This document shows positions 25,405 to 34,300 of a DNA stretch of 64,000 nucleotides, one piece after another. The stretch is from Alphaproteobacteria bacterium (lineage in GTDB: Bacteria > Pseudomonadota > Alphaproteobacteria > Caulobacterales > Parvularculaceae): the NCBI GenBank assembly GCA_030426465.1, contig JAUHYK010000011.1, positions 1 through 64,000 of the forward strand, in the 5' to 3' direction. The notes under the pieces are model-generated. The model saw nothing but the letters and a program-made list of their open reading frames with translations, ran no database searches and was not told where the DNA came from. Position numbers and translations under genes: made by a program. How positions within the stretch are numbered: position 1 is the first letter of the stretch; every line of letters begins with the position of its first letter.

Positions 25405-26013
25405 TTAGGCGGCCTTGCGGCGGCCAGCGAAGCCGAGCCCGCCGAGACCGGCGATCATCAGCCAGGCGGCGGCCGGAAGCGGCACTTCATTTGGCGGGGT
25501 GTAGTCGCCGCCATAGAACGAAATGTGAGAAAGATCCGGTGTCTGCCCCCCATTATTGACCAGGACGCCTACCAGATCCCACAGGAACACACCCACGGAC
25601 GGATCCATATCCCAGTAATAGAGCGCAAAACTGGTCGCTCCTTTAAGCGCGACATATTCGAGACCATAGCCAGTGCCCGTTAGGTCAAACTCAACAGAAC
25701 CCGACGTGCCGTTGTTAATCAGGTCGAACGAGGACGCACTGACAGCGCCATTTTCAGGAACTTGTGGATTGGCGCAGATGAGCATCTGCTCCACATCATC
25801 TTCGCAGATGTTGATCTTGGCGAGGAACTCGACGGTCGTGTCGCCGTTATAGGCGAAGATCTCGTCGTGAATGTCGTTATTGGCGCCATTGTTGTTGCCG
25901 CTGACATTATCGTTGCCGGGATAGGTGCCAATATAAACGAGGCCGGCCTGAGCGGGCGCTGCAGCCAGCGCGAAGATGGCGACTGCCGCTACTGAAAGAA
26001 TCTTTTTGATCAC
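25405..26013 (-). CDS. Exported protein with VPLPA-CTERM sorting signal
   Basis: A 202-residue secreted protein. It has an N-terminal signal peptide (MIKKILSVAAVAIFALAAAPAQA), an Asn/Gly-rich region (NDNVSGNNNGANNDIHDE), and a middle beta-rich domain with two Cys (ICEDDVEQMLICAN) that could form a disulfide. The C-terminus is VPLPAAAWLMIAGLGGLGFAG followed by RRKAA, a textbook VPLPA-CTERM signal: motif, hydrophobic helix, basic tail. Such proteins are sorted by an exosortase and often end up on the surface or in exopolysaccharide. No exosortase gene is in the window. The role of the body is unknown. It is monocistronic with its own terminator. Confidence 0.9.
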   Translation of the reverse strand: MIKKILSVAAVAIFALAAAPAQAGLVYIGTYPGNDNVSGNNNGANNDIHDEIFAYNGDTTVEFLAKINICEDDVEQMLICANPQVPENGAVSASSFDLINNGTSGSVEFDLTGTGYGLEYVALKGATSFALYYWDMDPSVGVFLWDLVGVLVNNGGQTPDLSHISFYGGDYTPPNEVPLPAAAWLMIAGLGGLGFAGRRKAA

Positions 26014-26100
26014 GAGGATCCCCCTTACTAAACGCTACAAACGCGTGCACCGCAAAAAGCATGGCCAAGAGGTTTATGCAATATATGCACCTAACGCTTC

Positions 26101-26116
26101 CGATAAAATTTTATCG
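26101..26116. repeat. AT-rich perfect palindrome
   Basis: CGATAAAATTTTATCG is a perfect 16-bp palindrome 88 bp upstream of the VPLPA-CTERM gene, in the 174-bp gap after the monooxygenase gene. It may be an operator; it lacks the GC stem of a terminator. Confidence 0.4.
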
Positions 26117-26187
26117 TTAATTCGCGGCCTGAACGAAAGCATTCTCAAGGCACAACCCAGAGACGAAACTTTTCACGATGCCGGAAT

Positions 26188-27708
26188 TCAAGTCGCCGCC
26201 AATTGGGGCGCCTGTTCGATCTCATATTCATCGAAATCGGGCTTGGCCATCTCGCGAATATAGGTGCGGACATTATGGGGGTAGAGCGTGAAGTTCCGCC
26301 CATTCTCGTCCACATACCAGGCTCCGCAATTCGCCGCCCAGACGCGGTCCTGAAGATCACGCTGGACGTGTTCGTCATAGGCTTTCGCCGCTTCCATGCG
26401 TGGTGCGATCCGCCCCTTCTCCCCTGCCTGGCGAATAAGATCGATGACGTAGTTCACCTGCGCCTCGATCATCAGAATGACCGAGTTGTGCCCAAGGCCT
26501 GAGTTCGGCCCAAGCAGCATAAAGAAATTGGGAAAGCCCGGCGCCATTATCGTGCGGTGCGCCGCGATCCCGCCTTTCCATGTTTCCCTAAGGCTTCGAC
26601 CGGACGGACCGATGACGTCGATCGATTCCAGAATGTCGAAAGGTTTAAAGCCCGTCGCAAGTACAAGGATGTCAGCGGGATGTTCGCGGCCGTCTTTCGT
26701 TTTTACGCCTGCAGCCGTCACGCCTTCGATCCCGTCAACGATGAGATCAACATTCGGCTTTTGAATGGCGGGAAGGTAGTCATCCGAGATCAGGATGCGC
26801 TTGCACCCGACCGGATAAGACGGCGTCAGCTTCTCCCGCAACACCGGATCGGAAACCTGCGCTTCCATCTGCTTTTCGAAAATTTTCCGGACGGTCGCCT
26901 TCACCCTGTTTTCGTCTTTTTTGAATGCGCCGAAACGCCATTCCGCCAGCGTGAAATAAAACCCGCGATAAGCGCGCGCGAGGATCGGAATTTTCGCAAA
27001 CAGTCCCTTCAGCCAATTCGGATAGAAGTAGCTCTGGCGCGGCATCACCCAATTCGGGGTGCGCTGATAAACATCGAGATGGGAAACCTTGTCGACAATC
27101 GCCGGTATCACCTGCACGGCGCTCGCCGCCGACCCGACAATAGCGACGCGTTTTCCCGCAGGATCGATGTCGTCGCGCCATTGCACCGTGTGAAAAACCG
27201 GCCCCTTGAAATCATCTAGCCCGGCAATGTCGGGGATGTTTGGTTCATGCAGGCCGCCAAGACCGCTCACCACATAGTCGGCGTTCACGGAGGACCCGTC
27301 AGCAAAGTCGATTGTCCATTCCTTGCCGTCATGGCGGATGGCGCTGACGGTTTTCTTGAACTGGATAGACGGATAGAGCCCGTATTTTTGGGCGCAGTGT
27401 TTCATGTAGTCCCAGATTTCACCGCCCGGCGAATAGCGGCGCGACCAGTTCGGGTTCGGCTCGAACGAAAAAGAATAGAGATGCGAAGGCACATCGCAGG
27501 CCACGCCCGGATAGCGGTTTTCACGCCAAGTCCCGCCGACCTCGCTCGCTTTTTCGTAGATTGTGAAGTTCTCGAAGCCTTCCTGCTTCAGCCGGATCGC
27601 CATGCCCATGCCGGAAAAACCGGCGCCGAGAATGGCGATGCGCGGCCCCTTTTCGCTTCGGGGAAAGGCGCTAGTCGCTGACAGGTCAGTTCTGTGATCG
27701 TCCGCCAT
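26188..27708 (-). CDS. Flavin-containing monooxygenase, Baeyer-Villiger type
   Basis: A 506-residue FAD/NADPH enzyme. The FAD dinucleotide motif is IAILGAGFSGMGMAIRL (residues 24-40), followed by KASEVGGTWRENRYPGVACDVPSHLYSFSF, typical of this class. The fingerprint FKGPVFHTVQW matches the Baeyer-Villiger FxGxxxHxxxW motif, and the second nucleotide site is KRVAIVGSAASAVQVIP. Such enzymes insert oxygen into ketones or oxidise heteroatoms; the substrate is unknown. The start at 27708 has GGGAGCC before it. It appears monocistronic. The true reaction (ester formation or hydroxylation) cannot be told from sequence. Confidence 0.92.
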   Translation of the reverse strand: MADDHRTDLSATSAFPRSEKGPRIAILGAGFSGMGMAIRLKQEGFENFTIYEKASEVGGTWRENRYPGVACDVPSHLYSFSFEPNPNWSRRYSPGGEIWDYMKHCAQKYGLYPSIQFKKTVSAIRHDGKEWTIDFADGSSVNADYVVSGLGGLHEPNIPDIAGLDDFKGPVFHTVQWRDDIDPAGKRVAIVGSAASAVQVIPAIVDKVSHLDVYQRTPNWVMPRQSYFYPNWLKGLFAKIPILARAYRGFYFTLAEWRFGAFKKDENRVKATVRKIFEKQMEAQVSDPVLREKLTPSYPVGCKRILISDDYLPAIQKPNVDLIVDGIEGVTAAGVKTKDGREHPADILVLATGFKPFDILESIDVIGPSGRSLRETWKGGIAAHRTIMAPGFPNFFMLLGPNSGLGHNSVILMIEAQVNYVIDLIRQAGEKGRIAPRMEAAKAYDEHVQRDLQDRVWAANCGAWYVDENGRNFTLYPHNVRTYIREMAKPDFDEYEIEQAPQLAAT

Positions 27709-27813
27709 GGCTCCCCGATTTTTTCTGGGTTTTTGATAAGGCGCTACACCGACCAGTTTACCTTATAACCGGAGCCATCTTCAAGCATGGCGCGCAGTCA
27801 TCGCCTGCTAGCG

Positions 27814-28563
27814 TCAGGATCTCACGGAAAACGGCGTGAAATTCGTGTCGGCGTCATAAACGTCGACGCCTTCCGCCCGCTTCAGCATCGCAACGACGCG
27901 ATAGGTGACCGGCGTCAGCACCACCTCCCAAAGAACCTTGAGGAGATAATTGGTGGCGAGCACGGTCAGCACCTGGCTCGTGGTCCAGACGCCGAGAAAT
28001 GCGATGGGATAAAACAGGAGACTGTCGACGCCCTGCCCCACCACAGTCGAGCCGATCGTTCTTTGCCAAAGATGCTTGCCGCCCGAGGCGACTTTCATCC
28101 GCGCCATGACAAAGGCGTTGGCGAGCTCACCGGCCCAGAAGGCGATGATCGACGCAAAAACAATGCGCGGGGTGAGACCGAAGACAGCCTCGTAAGCTTC
28201 TTGTCCCTCCCATCCCGGCGCCGGCGGCATGGAAACGACCACCCATGACATGAAAGCCATGAACAGGACCGCGCCAAACCCCGCCCACACGACGCGGCGC
28301 GCCCGGGCATAGCCATAGACCTCCGTCATCACATCGCCGAGCACATATGACAGCGGGAAAAACAATATCCCGGCGCCGAACATGCCCACATTCCAGCTTC
28401 CGATTTTGAATTCGAAAAGCTGCACCAGCTTCGCGGCGCCAATCAGGTTCGAACAAATCAGGATGGCGACGAACGCCGCCATAGCGAAGTCGTAATATTT
28501 GAAGCGGTGGTTATGGAGAGCGTCCGCATGGTCGATGCGCTCAAGTGCTTCTTGCTGCGCCAT
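27814..28563 (-). CDS. yhhQ: Queuosine precursor transporter YhhQ
   Basis: A 249-residue inner-membrane protein of the VUT/YhhQ family, which imports 7-cyano- or 7-aminomethyl-7-deazaguanine for queuosine synthesis. It has about six membrane segments and the signatures LICSNLIGAAKLV, FPLSYVLGDVMTEVYGYARARRVVW, FWAGELANAFVMARMK and QRTIGSTVVGQGVDSLLFYPIAF, the last highly diagnostic. The frame ends with a soluble tail. It lies 22 bp downstream of the D-aminoacylase gene on the same strand, which may be chance. Confidence 0.93.
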   Translation of the reverse strand: MAQQEALERIDHADALHNHRFKYYDFAMAAFVAILICSNLIGAAKLVQLFEFKIGSWNVGMFGAGILFFPLSYVLGDVMTEVYGYARARRVVWAGFGAVLFMAFMSWVVVSMPPAPGWEGQEAYEAVFGLTPRIVFASIIAFWAGELANAFVMARMKVASGGKHLWQRTIGSTVVGQGVDSLLFYPIAFLGVWTTSQVLTVLATNYLLKVLWEVVLTPVTYRVVAMLKRAEGVDVYDADTNFTPFSVRS

Positions 28564-28585
28564 GCGCCCGCCCCTTTATCCTTGC

Positions 28586-30298
28586 TTATTGGTTCCAGCC
28601 GTCCCAGCCGGGCCCGCGCACAACGCGTCCCGCTTTAGCGCCAGTATGATCGCCGTCCTTTATGGTCTGAACGCCATTCACAAACACCTGTTCAACGCCG
28701 ACGGAAAGCTGATGCGGTTCGGCGAAGGTCGCTTTGTCCTGAATAGTCTGCGGATCGAACACGACGATGTCGGCGTAATATCCGGGCGCCAGAAGACCCC
28801 GGTCCTTGATTTTGAGGTTGTTCGCAGGCTGGGAGGTCAACTTGCGGACAGCCTCCTCAATCGTCAGCACGCCTTCATCGCGGACATATTTGGCGAAGAC
28901 CCGCGCGAAATTGCCGTAAGCGCGCGGATGGGTGCTTTGCTCGAGAAAGACCCCTTCCGGCGCCATGGAGCCGCCATCAGAACCAAAACTGACCCAGGGA
29001 AGCGCAATCTTCTTTTTGATGTTGTCTTCCGACATGGAGAAATAGACGACCTGCACGCGGCTTCCATCTTCGACCACAAGGTCCATCGCCGTTTCCTCGT
29101 AAGGCGTCCCGCGTTCCTCCGCGACTTCCGCCAGCGTCTTGCCGATATATTTGCGAAGCTCGGGATTACGGAACCCGACCAGCAACACGCCTTCAGGGCC
29201 GCCGGCGTTTGTAATGCCGCTGACAAACTTGTCGGAAGGCTCGCGGATTTCTTTTCCGACGCGCGCGCGGATTTCTGGATCGCGCAGGCGTTCAGCCCAT
29301 TTTTCATAGCCGCCTTCCTGCACCCAGAGCGGCATCGCGGCGTCGAGACCAGTAGAACTTGCAGGATAGGCATACATGTCCGCCGTGATCTTCAAGCCTT
29401 CGCTCTGCGCCGCCTCCACCTTGGCGATAACGTCATCAAGCTTGCCCCAATTAGCGCGCCCGCTCGCTTTTAGATGATAGATTTCCGCCGGAGCGCCGGT
29501 GGCGCGAGAAATTCCGATCAACTCGTCTACAGCTTCGAGCAGCTCTTCGTCTTCCGACCGGATATGAGAAATATACATGCCATCGGATTCGGCGGCGGCG
29601 GCGACGAGCGCGGTCAGTTCTTCTGTGTTCGCAAAATTCGCCGGGGCGTAAATCAGCGACGAGCCGACGCCCATTGCGCCTTCGTCCATGGCCTCACGCA
29701 CCATGGCTTGCATTTCTTCAAGCTCTTCGGACGTCGCGGCGCGATTATCATAGCCGATCACCGAAGCGCGCAGCGTCGTCGCGCCAACAAAAGACGCCAC
29801 ATTGGGGGAGACGCCGCGGTTTTCGAGAAATTCGAGATATTCGCCCAGCGTCGTCCAGTCGATGTCATAAAAAATATCCGTCTGGCGCGCTTTCGCCTGA
29901 CGTTTGATCTCATCCGACCACGGACCATAGGAAACGCCTTCACCGAAAACTTCGAGCGTCACCCCTTGCGAAATGTCGCCAAGGCTTCGGCCGTCCTCGA
30001 TCAGATCTTCAACGGCCCAGCTCAACATATTGATGAACCCGGGAGCGACGGCGAGCCCGTCAGCATCCACTACCAGGTCCGCCTTTGCGCCCGCCAATGA
30101 CCCGATCGCCGCGATCCGGTCTCCCTTGACCGCCACATCTGCGATTTCACCGGCAGCGCCGGACCCGTCATAGACAGTCCCGCCGCGAATTATGACGTCA
30201 TATTGGTCGGGAACGACCTGGCCATCTTCCACAACCGCGCCGCCACTGCAGGCGGCCAGGAAAAGCGCCAATGCAGCGCCAATTTTTTTCAGCATCAT
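28586..30298 (-). CDS. N-acyl-D-amino-acid deacylase / D-aminoacylase, lipoprotein
   Basis: A 570-residue metal-dependent amidohydrolase. It starts with a lipoprotein signal (LGAALALFLAAC-type LFLAACSGG), so it should be anchored in the envelope. Amidohydrolase features are YDVIIRGGTVYDGSGAAGEIADVAVKG, VAPGFINML (in place of the common GFID-x-H), and the D-aminoacylase-type ISHIRSEDEELLEAVDELI and IYHLKASGRANWGKL. The HTHYD-like first metal motif is not evident (INMLSWAV), which could alter metal use. Two adjacent ATGs (30298, 30295) follow GGAG; either fits. It probably hydrolyses N-acyl amino acids or D-peptides, but the substrate is uncertain. Confidence 0.87.
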   Translation of the reverse strand: MMLKKIGAALALFLAACSGGAVVEDGQVVPDQYDVIIRGGTVYDGSGAAGEIADVAVKGDRIAAIGSLAGAKADLVVDADGLAVAPGFINMLSWAVEDLIEDGRSLGDISQGVTLEVFGEGVSYGPWSDEIKRQAKARQTDIFYDIDWTTLGEYLEFLENRGVSPNVASFVGATTLRASVIGYDNRAATSEELEEMQAMVREAMDEGAMGVGSSLIYAPANFANTEELTALVAAAAESDGMYISHIRSEDEELLEAVDELIGISRATGAPAEIYHLKASGRANWGKLDDVIAKVEAAQSEGLKITADMYAYPASSTGLDAAMPLWVQEGGYEKWAERLRDPEIRARVGKEIREPSDKFVSGITNAGGPEGVLLVGFRNPELRKYIGKTLAEVAEERGTPYEETAMDLVVEDGSRVQVVYFSMSEDNIKKKIALPWVSFGSDGGSMAPEGVFLEQSTHPRAYGNFARVFAKYVRDEGVLTIEEAVRKLTSQPANNLKIKDRGLLAPGYYADIVVFDPQTIQDKATFAEPHQLSVGVEQVFVNGVQTIKDGDHTGAKAGRVVRGPGWDGWNQ

Positions 30299-30362
30299 CC
30301 CGCTCCTTATGTCCCACAGGATTTTCAGCCGGTTTGGCGTCAATACGCAAGCAGGGCGCTGT

Positions 30363-31049
30363 TTAGCTCGTCAGACCGACATTGAGAGAAGGCGCGGCGC
30401 CCGGCAGCGCCGCTAGGTTCATGGCGATGGAGATGCGGTCTCGAGACCCTGAATGTGGTCGCACCCCATGCATAAGCCAGGACGGAAAGATCACCAGCCG
30501 ACCAGGCGTCGGGGTCAGGCGTACTTTCGTATTCTGGTGTTCGCCTTTGTCATCGACGAACACAAGATCAGCTCCGTACATCTTGTTCATGGGAAAACGC
30601 GGGTCGAGCAGCACCAGCGGCCCGCCATCAGGATCACCGCCATCGTCGACATAGTAGACGCCCGACCACAGGCAGGAAGGATGGGCGTGATACTGGTTGG
30701 ACGCGCCGGCGGGAGAAATATTCGCCCACATATCCACAGCCATGCGATATCGCACCCTGCCCGATGTGGCGCCAAGATCCTTCGTGTGCTGACCGCAGAG
30801 CTTCATCATCGCCTGAGCGAGGGTCTGCGCGGCGGCGCCGCCCCATTTCAACATCTTGGTGTCAGAGTGCCAGCCAAGAACGTTGGAGCGGTTCAGCCCT
30901 TCGGAAACCTCCCTGCGCGCAAGTATGTTTTCTTTTAGCGCAGCGTTCAGCGCCGGAGCGTCGTTCAGCTCCGCAACCATGATATTGGTCGGGAAGATGT
31001 CCCGGATCTCATGATGCGCGAAGAGGTCTTCTTTTGTGTTTTCTGCCAT
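30363..31049 (-). CDS. 2OG-Fe(II) oxygenase family protein (TIGR02466-like)
   Basis: A 228-residue protein of the putative iron/2-oxoglutarate oxygenase family. The region ASNQYHAHPSCLWSGVYYVDDGGDPDGGPLVLLDPR contains the first iron ligand His, and GRLVIFPSWLMHGVRPHSGSRDRISIAMNL has the distal His and the 2OG-binding Arg in the jelly-roll fold. FPTNIMVAELNDAP at the N-terminus is typical of this family. I chose the ATG at 31049; an in-frame ATG at 31085 adds 12 basic residues and neither has a clear Shine-Dalgarno. The substrate is unknown. It is monocistronic. Confidence 0.85.
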   Translation of the reverse strand: MAENTKEDLFAHHEIRDIFPTNIMVAELNDAPALNAALKENILARREVSEGLNRSNVLGWHSDTKMLKWGGAAAQTLAQAMMKLCGQHTKDLGATSGRVRYRMAVDMWANISPAGASNQYHAHPSCLWSGVYYVDDGGDPDGGPLVLLDPRFPMNKMYGADLVFVDDKGEHQNTKVRLTPTPGRLVIFPSWLMHGVRPHSGSRDRISIAMNLAALPGAAPSLNVGLTS

Positions 31050-31139
31050 TCTGATTGACCATCGGAATTGTCTATGCCGGATCAATTTTTGCCGGGGCCG
31101 GCGCTCCTGTCCAGCAGTGGACCGCCCTGAAAATCCAGA

Positions 31140-31970
31140 TCACCGCCGGGGCTCACCGCCGCGGCGGCGGCCCACCAGCGCCTTTATGACGCCGCGCAAG
31201 GTCCGCACCTCCGCTTCGGTCAGCCCAGCCCTTAATAGCGCCGCTTTGATATTGCGAGTGAACGCAACACGCTTTTCCGGAACAAGGAAATACCCGGCAT
31301 CGTCAAGTTCCGTGATAAGATGTTCGAAAAGCCGCTCAAAGTTTTCCCTCAGCGCCGGCTCGTGCTCATAGAGCTCCGAGGCTAGCGCCGTCATCCCCTC
31401 AGCCCGCGACCATTCATAAGCGACGATCATCGCGGCCTGACCTAAATTGAGCGAGGCGAAAGACGGATTGACCGGAATCGACACAATCGCGTCAGCGCGC
31501 ATGATATCGTCATTGGAGAGGCCGGAGCGTTCACCGCCAAAGATGACGGCGCAACGCTCACCGTGATCAATGCGGCGCCGAAGCTCCTGAGCGGCCTCCG
31601 CGGGGTCGACTACGGGGAGGATGACTTCCCGCGGTCGCGCCGTAGTCGCGAGCACATAATTACAGTCGGCGAGAGCCTCCCGCGTGGTCCCGAACACCTC
31701 CGCGCGGTCGATGACGATGGATGCGCCGGCGGCCATGGCCCCGGCCTTTTCATTGGGCCAGCCATCTCGCGGATTGACCAGTCTGAGGCCCGAAAGCCCG
31801 AAATTGAGCATGGCCCGGGCCGCGGCGCCGATATTTTCGCCCATTTGCGGCTCTACCAGGACGAAAATCGGCGCCGCCTTCAGTTCACCGCGCCCGTCCC
31901 GCCGGGCGATTCGCTCCGTCGTGGGAGCCCGCCCGGACGCAGGCTGATCATCGTCCGGTTTCTTCTTCAT
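31140..31970 (-). CDS. tRNA (cytidine/uridine-2'-O-)-methyltransferase TrmJ-type
   Basis: SPOUT-class methyltransferase that 2'-O-methylates position 32 in the tRNA anticodon loop. From the ATG at 31970 the product has 276 residues. The SPOUT motifs are GENIGAAARAMLNFG, CAVIFGGERSGLSNDD and IPVNPSFASLNLGQAAMIVAYEW. The C-terminal extension with LFEHLITELDDAGYFLVPEKR is typical of TrmJ. In-frame ATGs upstream at 32021 and 32102 are possible; the N-terminal 25 residues are a poorly conserved charged stretch in any case. Divergent from icd. Confidence 0.92.
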   Translation of the reverse strand: MKKKPDDDQPASGRAPTTERIARRDGRGELKAAPIFVLVEPQMGENIGAAARAMLNFGLSGLRLVNPRDGWPNEKAGAMAAGASIVIDRAEVFGTTREALADCNYVLATTARPREVILPVVDPAEAAQELRRRIDHGERCAVIFGGERSGLSNDDIMRADAIVSIPVNPSFASLNLGQAAMIVAYEWSRAEGMTALASELYEHEPALRENFERLFEHLITELDDAGYFLVPEKRVAFTRNIKAALLRAGLTEAEVRTLRGVIKALVGRRRGGEPRR

Positions 31971-32122
31971 ATGCTCGATATCTCTTTCGCGGCCATTAGG
32001 TTCCGGGCTCCCTCTTTTCATCGGCCCCTGCCCGATGCTAAGAGCCCCGCAACACCCATCACAGATTAATCTCCAGCGGGCATGCCGTCCAAGCACGCCC
32101 AAGCAGTCCGGTAGGAAATTCC

Positions 32123-33337
32123 ATGCAAAAAATCAAAGTCGATAATCCAGTTGTTGAAATGGACGGGGACGAGATGACCCGGATCATCTGGCAGATGATC
32201 AAGGACAAGCTCATCCACCCTTATCTTGATATCGACCTGAAATATTTCGATCTTGGCATGGAAAGCCGCGACGCGACGGATGACCAGATCACGATCGACG
32301 CGGCGGAAGCCACCAAGAAATACGGCGTCGCCGTCAAATGCGCGACAATCACGCCTGACGAAGCGCGCGTTGAGGAATTCGGCCTCAAGAAAATGTGGCG
32401 CTCGCCCAACGGCACGATCCGCAACATTCTCGGGGGCGTTGTCTTTCGCGAGCCGATCATCATGCGCAACGTGCCGCGCCTCGTGCCGGGCTGGACCCAG
32501 CCGGTTATCATTGGCCGCCATGCTTTTGGCGATCAGTACCGCGCTTCCGACATGCTGTTCCCCGGCAAGGGCAAGCTGACCATGAAATGGGAAGGCGAGA
32601 ACGGCGAAGTTCAGGAACAGGAAGTGTTCGACGCCCCGTCCGCCGGCATCTATATGGGCATGTATAACCTCGATGCGTCGATTACCGATTTCGCCCGCGC
32701 CTGCTTCAACTATGCGCTGATGCGCAAATACCCGCTCTATCTGTCGACGAAGAACACGATCCTCAAAAAATATGACGGCCGTTTCAAAGACATTTTCGCC
32801 GACATGTATGAGGCCGAGTTTAAAGAGAAATTCGCCGAGCACGGCCTTACCTATGAGCACCGCCTGATCGACGATATGGTGGCGGCCTGCCTGAAATGGT
32901 CTGGCGGTTATGTCTGGGCGTGCAAAAACTATGATGGCGACGTGCAATCCGATACGGTGGCCCAGGGATATGGCTCGCTCGGACTGATGACCTCTGTCCT
33001 GATGACGCCGGACGGGAAAACCGTGGAAGCTGAAGCGGCGCACGGCACGGTCACCCGCCACTTCCGCGCTCATGAGCGCGGCGAGGAAACCTCGACCAAC
33101 TCGATCGCTTCAATCTACGCCTGGACGCGCGGCCTCGCCCATCGCGGCAAACTCGACAACAATGAAGCGCTCAGCAACTTCGCCAAGACCCTGGAGCAGA
33201 CGGTGATCAAGACCGTTGAATCCGGCTATATGACCAAGGATCTCGCGCTTCTCATCGGCGCTGAGCAAAAATGGCTCACCACATCCGGTTTCCTTGAAAA
33301 AGTTGACGAAAACTTCCGCAAGGCGATGGAGGCGTAA
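32123..33337 (+). CDS. icd: NADP-dependent isocitrate dehydrogenase
   Basis: Citric-acid-cycle enzyme converting isocitrate to 2-oxoglutarate with NADPH. The 404-residue protein is of the eukaryote-like class II type: [42 protein letters not shown], and the NADP-binding [21 protein letters not shown], which carries the isopropylmalate/isocitrate dehydrogenase signature. Length and start are typical. It is followed 101 bp later by phyR, whose promoter lies in that gap. Confidence 0.98.
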   Translation: MQKIKVDNPVVEMDGDEMTRIIWQMIKDKLIHPYLDIDLKYFDLGMESRDATDDQITIDAAEATKKYGVAVKCATITPDEARVEEFGLKKMWRSPNGTIRNILGGVVFREPIIMRNVPRLVPGWTQPVIIGRHAFGDQYRASDMLFPGKGKLTMKWEGENGEVQEQEVFDAPSAGIYMGMYNLDASITDFARACFNYALMRKYPLYLSTKNTILKKYDGRFKDIFADMYEAEFKEKFAEHGLTYEHRLIDDMVAACLKWSGGYVWACKNYDGDVQSDTVAQGYGSLGLMTSVLMTPDGKTVEAEAAHGTVTRHFRAHERGEETSTNSIASIYAWTRGLAHRGKLDNNEALSNFAKTLEQTVIKTVESGYMTKDLALLIGAEQKWLTTSGFLEKVDENFRKAMEA

Positions 33338-33362
33338 AATAAGGGCGTCCCGAAGCGGGATG

Positions 33363-33387
33363 GGAACTTTTCCGGCGCAATAATGTT
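33363..33387 (+). promoter_or_regulatory. EcfG-like promoter upstream of phyR
   Basis: GGAAC (33363-33367), 16 bp, TGTT (33384-33387): matches GGAAC-N16/17-CGTT in all but one base. It is 51 bp before the phyR start. PhyR genes in other alphaproteobacteria are often controlled by the sigma factor they release. Confidence 0.6.
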
Positions 33388-33438
33388 GAATGATACCAGA
33401 CATATGCGCACAATTTAAAAATACCGGTCGAGTACCCA

Positions 33439-34221
33439 ATGTCCAAATTGACGCCCTTTGAAAAAGATCTGCGTTTCGTCCGCCAGTTCGCGCGGGCCGT
33501 CACCTCGGACCAGTTTCTGGGAGACGAAATCGCAGCAGCAGCCCTCAGCAATTTCGACTACGCCTCGGTTGAGGGACTTTCCGACCGCGATCGGCAAGTA
33601 TCCGTCTTCCGCGCCTTTTATGACGCCTGGCGCAGCGCCCCGGCAGAGAGCAGCGCTGCGTTTTCGAATCAGTCGGTGCTCGCCGCCCGCCCCTTCACCG
33701 CAGAGCCGCCGCGCCAGCTCGTCCTGCTCGTCGACGTGATCGGCATTGACAGCGGAAAGGCGGCGGCGCTGCTCAACATTGACACTGACGAAGCCAACCG
33801 CCTCATTGCGCAGGAAAGAAAACGGATTGCGGAAACGCAAGTTTCAGGCACAGCGCTTGTCGTCGAAGATGAACCGGTGATCGCGCTTGAAGTTGCTGCG
33901 ACGCTGGAAATGATCGGCCTAGAGGTCGTGGCCACGGCGCGCAACGCCGAAGACGCGATCCGCCTTGCACATGAACACAAACCGGATGTGGTCATGGCGG
34001 ATTATGATCTCGGCGCAGGCCGGACCGGTCTCGACGCCGTTCGCGATATCACATCGGAACTTCCGGTGATTGCGATTTTCCTGACCGCCTATCCTGATGA
34101 TGTCTTGAGCGGCGGAGACTATGATCCCACTTTTATCCTGACAAAACCCTTTGAGGAACGCGCCCTTCGCGCGGCTATTGTGCATGGCTTGTCCATGCCC
34201 CGGGCCGGGATCATAAAATAG
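33439..34221 (+). CDS. phyR: PhyR, general stress response anti-anti-sigma regulator
   Basis: A 260-residue two-domain protein: an N-terminal sigma-like domain (residues about 8-130; VRQFARAVTSDQFLGDEIAAAAL, LSDRDRQVSVFRAFYDAW, AALLNIDTDEANRLI) and a C-terminal receiver (ALVVEDEPVIALEVAATLEM) with phospho-acceptor D188 in MADYDLGAG and FILTKPF. When phosphorylated, PhyR binds NepR and frees the EcfG sigma factor. A likely EcfG promoter precedes it. A sensor kinase gene follows 79 bp downstream. Neither nepR nor ecfG is in the window, although they usually adjoin phyR. Confidence 0.95.
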   Translation: MSKLTPFEKDLRFVRQFARAVTSDQFLGDEIAAAALSNFDYASVEGLSDRDRQVSVFRAFYDAWRSAPAESSAAFSNQSVLAARPFTAEPPRQLVLLVDVIGIDSGKAAALLNIDTDEANRLIAQERKRIAETQVSGTALVVEDEPVIALEVAATLEMIGLEVVATARNAEDAIRLAHEHKPDVVMADYDLGAGRTGLDAVRDITSELPVIAIFLTAYPDDVLSGGDYDPTFILTKPFEERALRAAIVHGLSMPRAGIIK

Positions 34222-34300
34222 ATCGTCTCCCCATGCACAACCTGACTCCTCTCTTTTTTCAGCGCCGACCCGTCTGCGCTCGTGTCGGAATTGGCCTGCA

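Noticed and set aside
32066-33073. Long open frame antisense to icd
   Set aside because: Fully covered by icd on the plus strand; no ribosome site and atypical composition.
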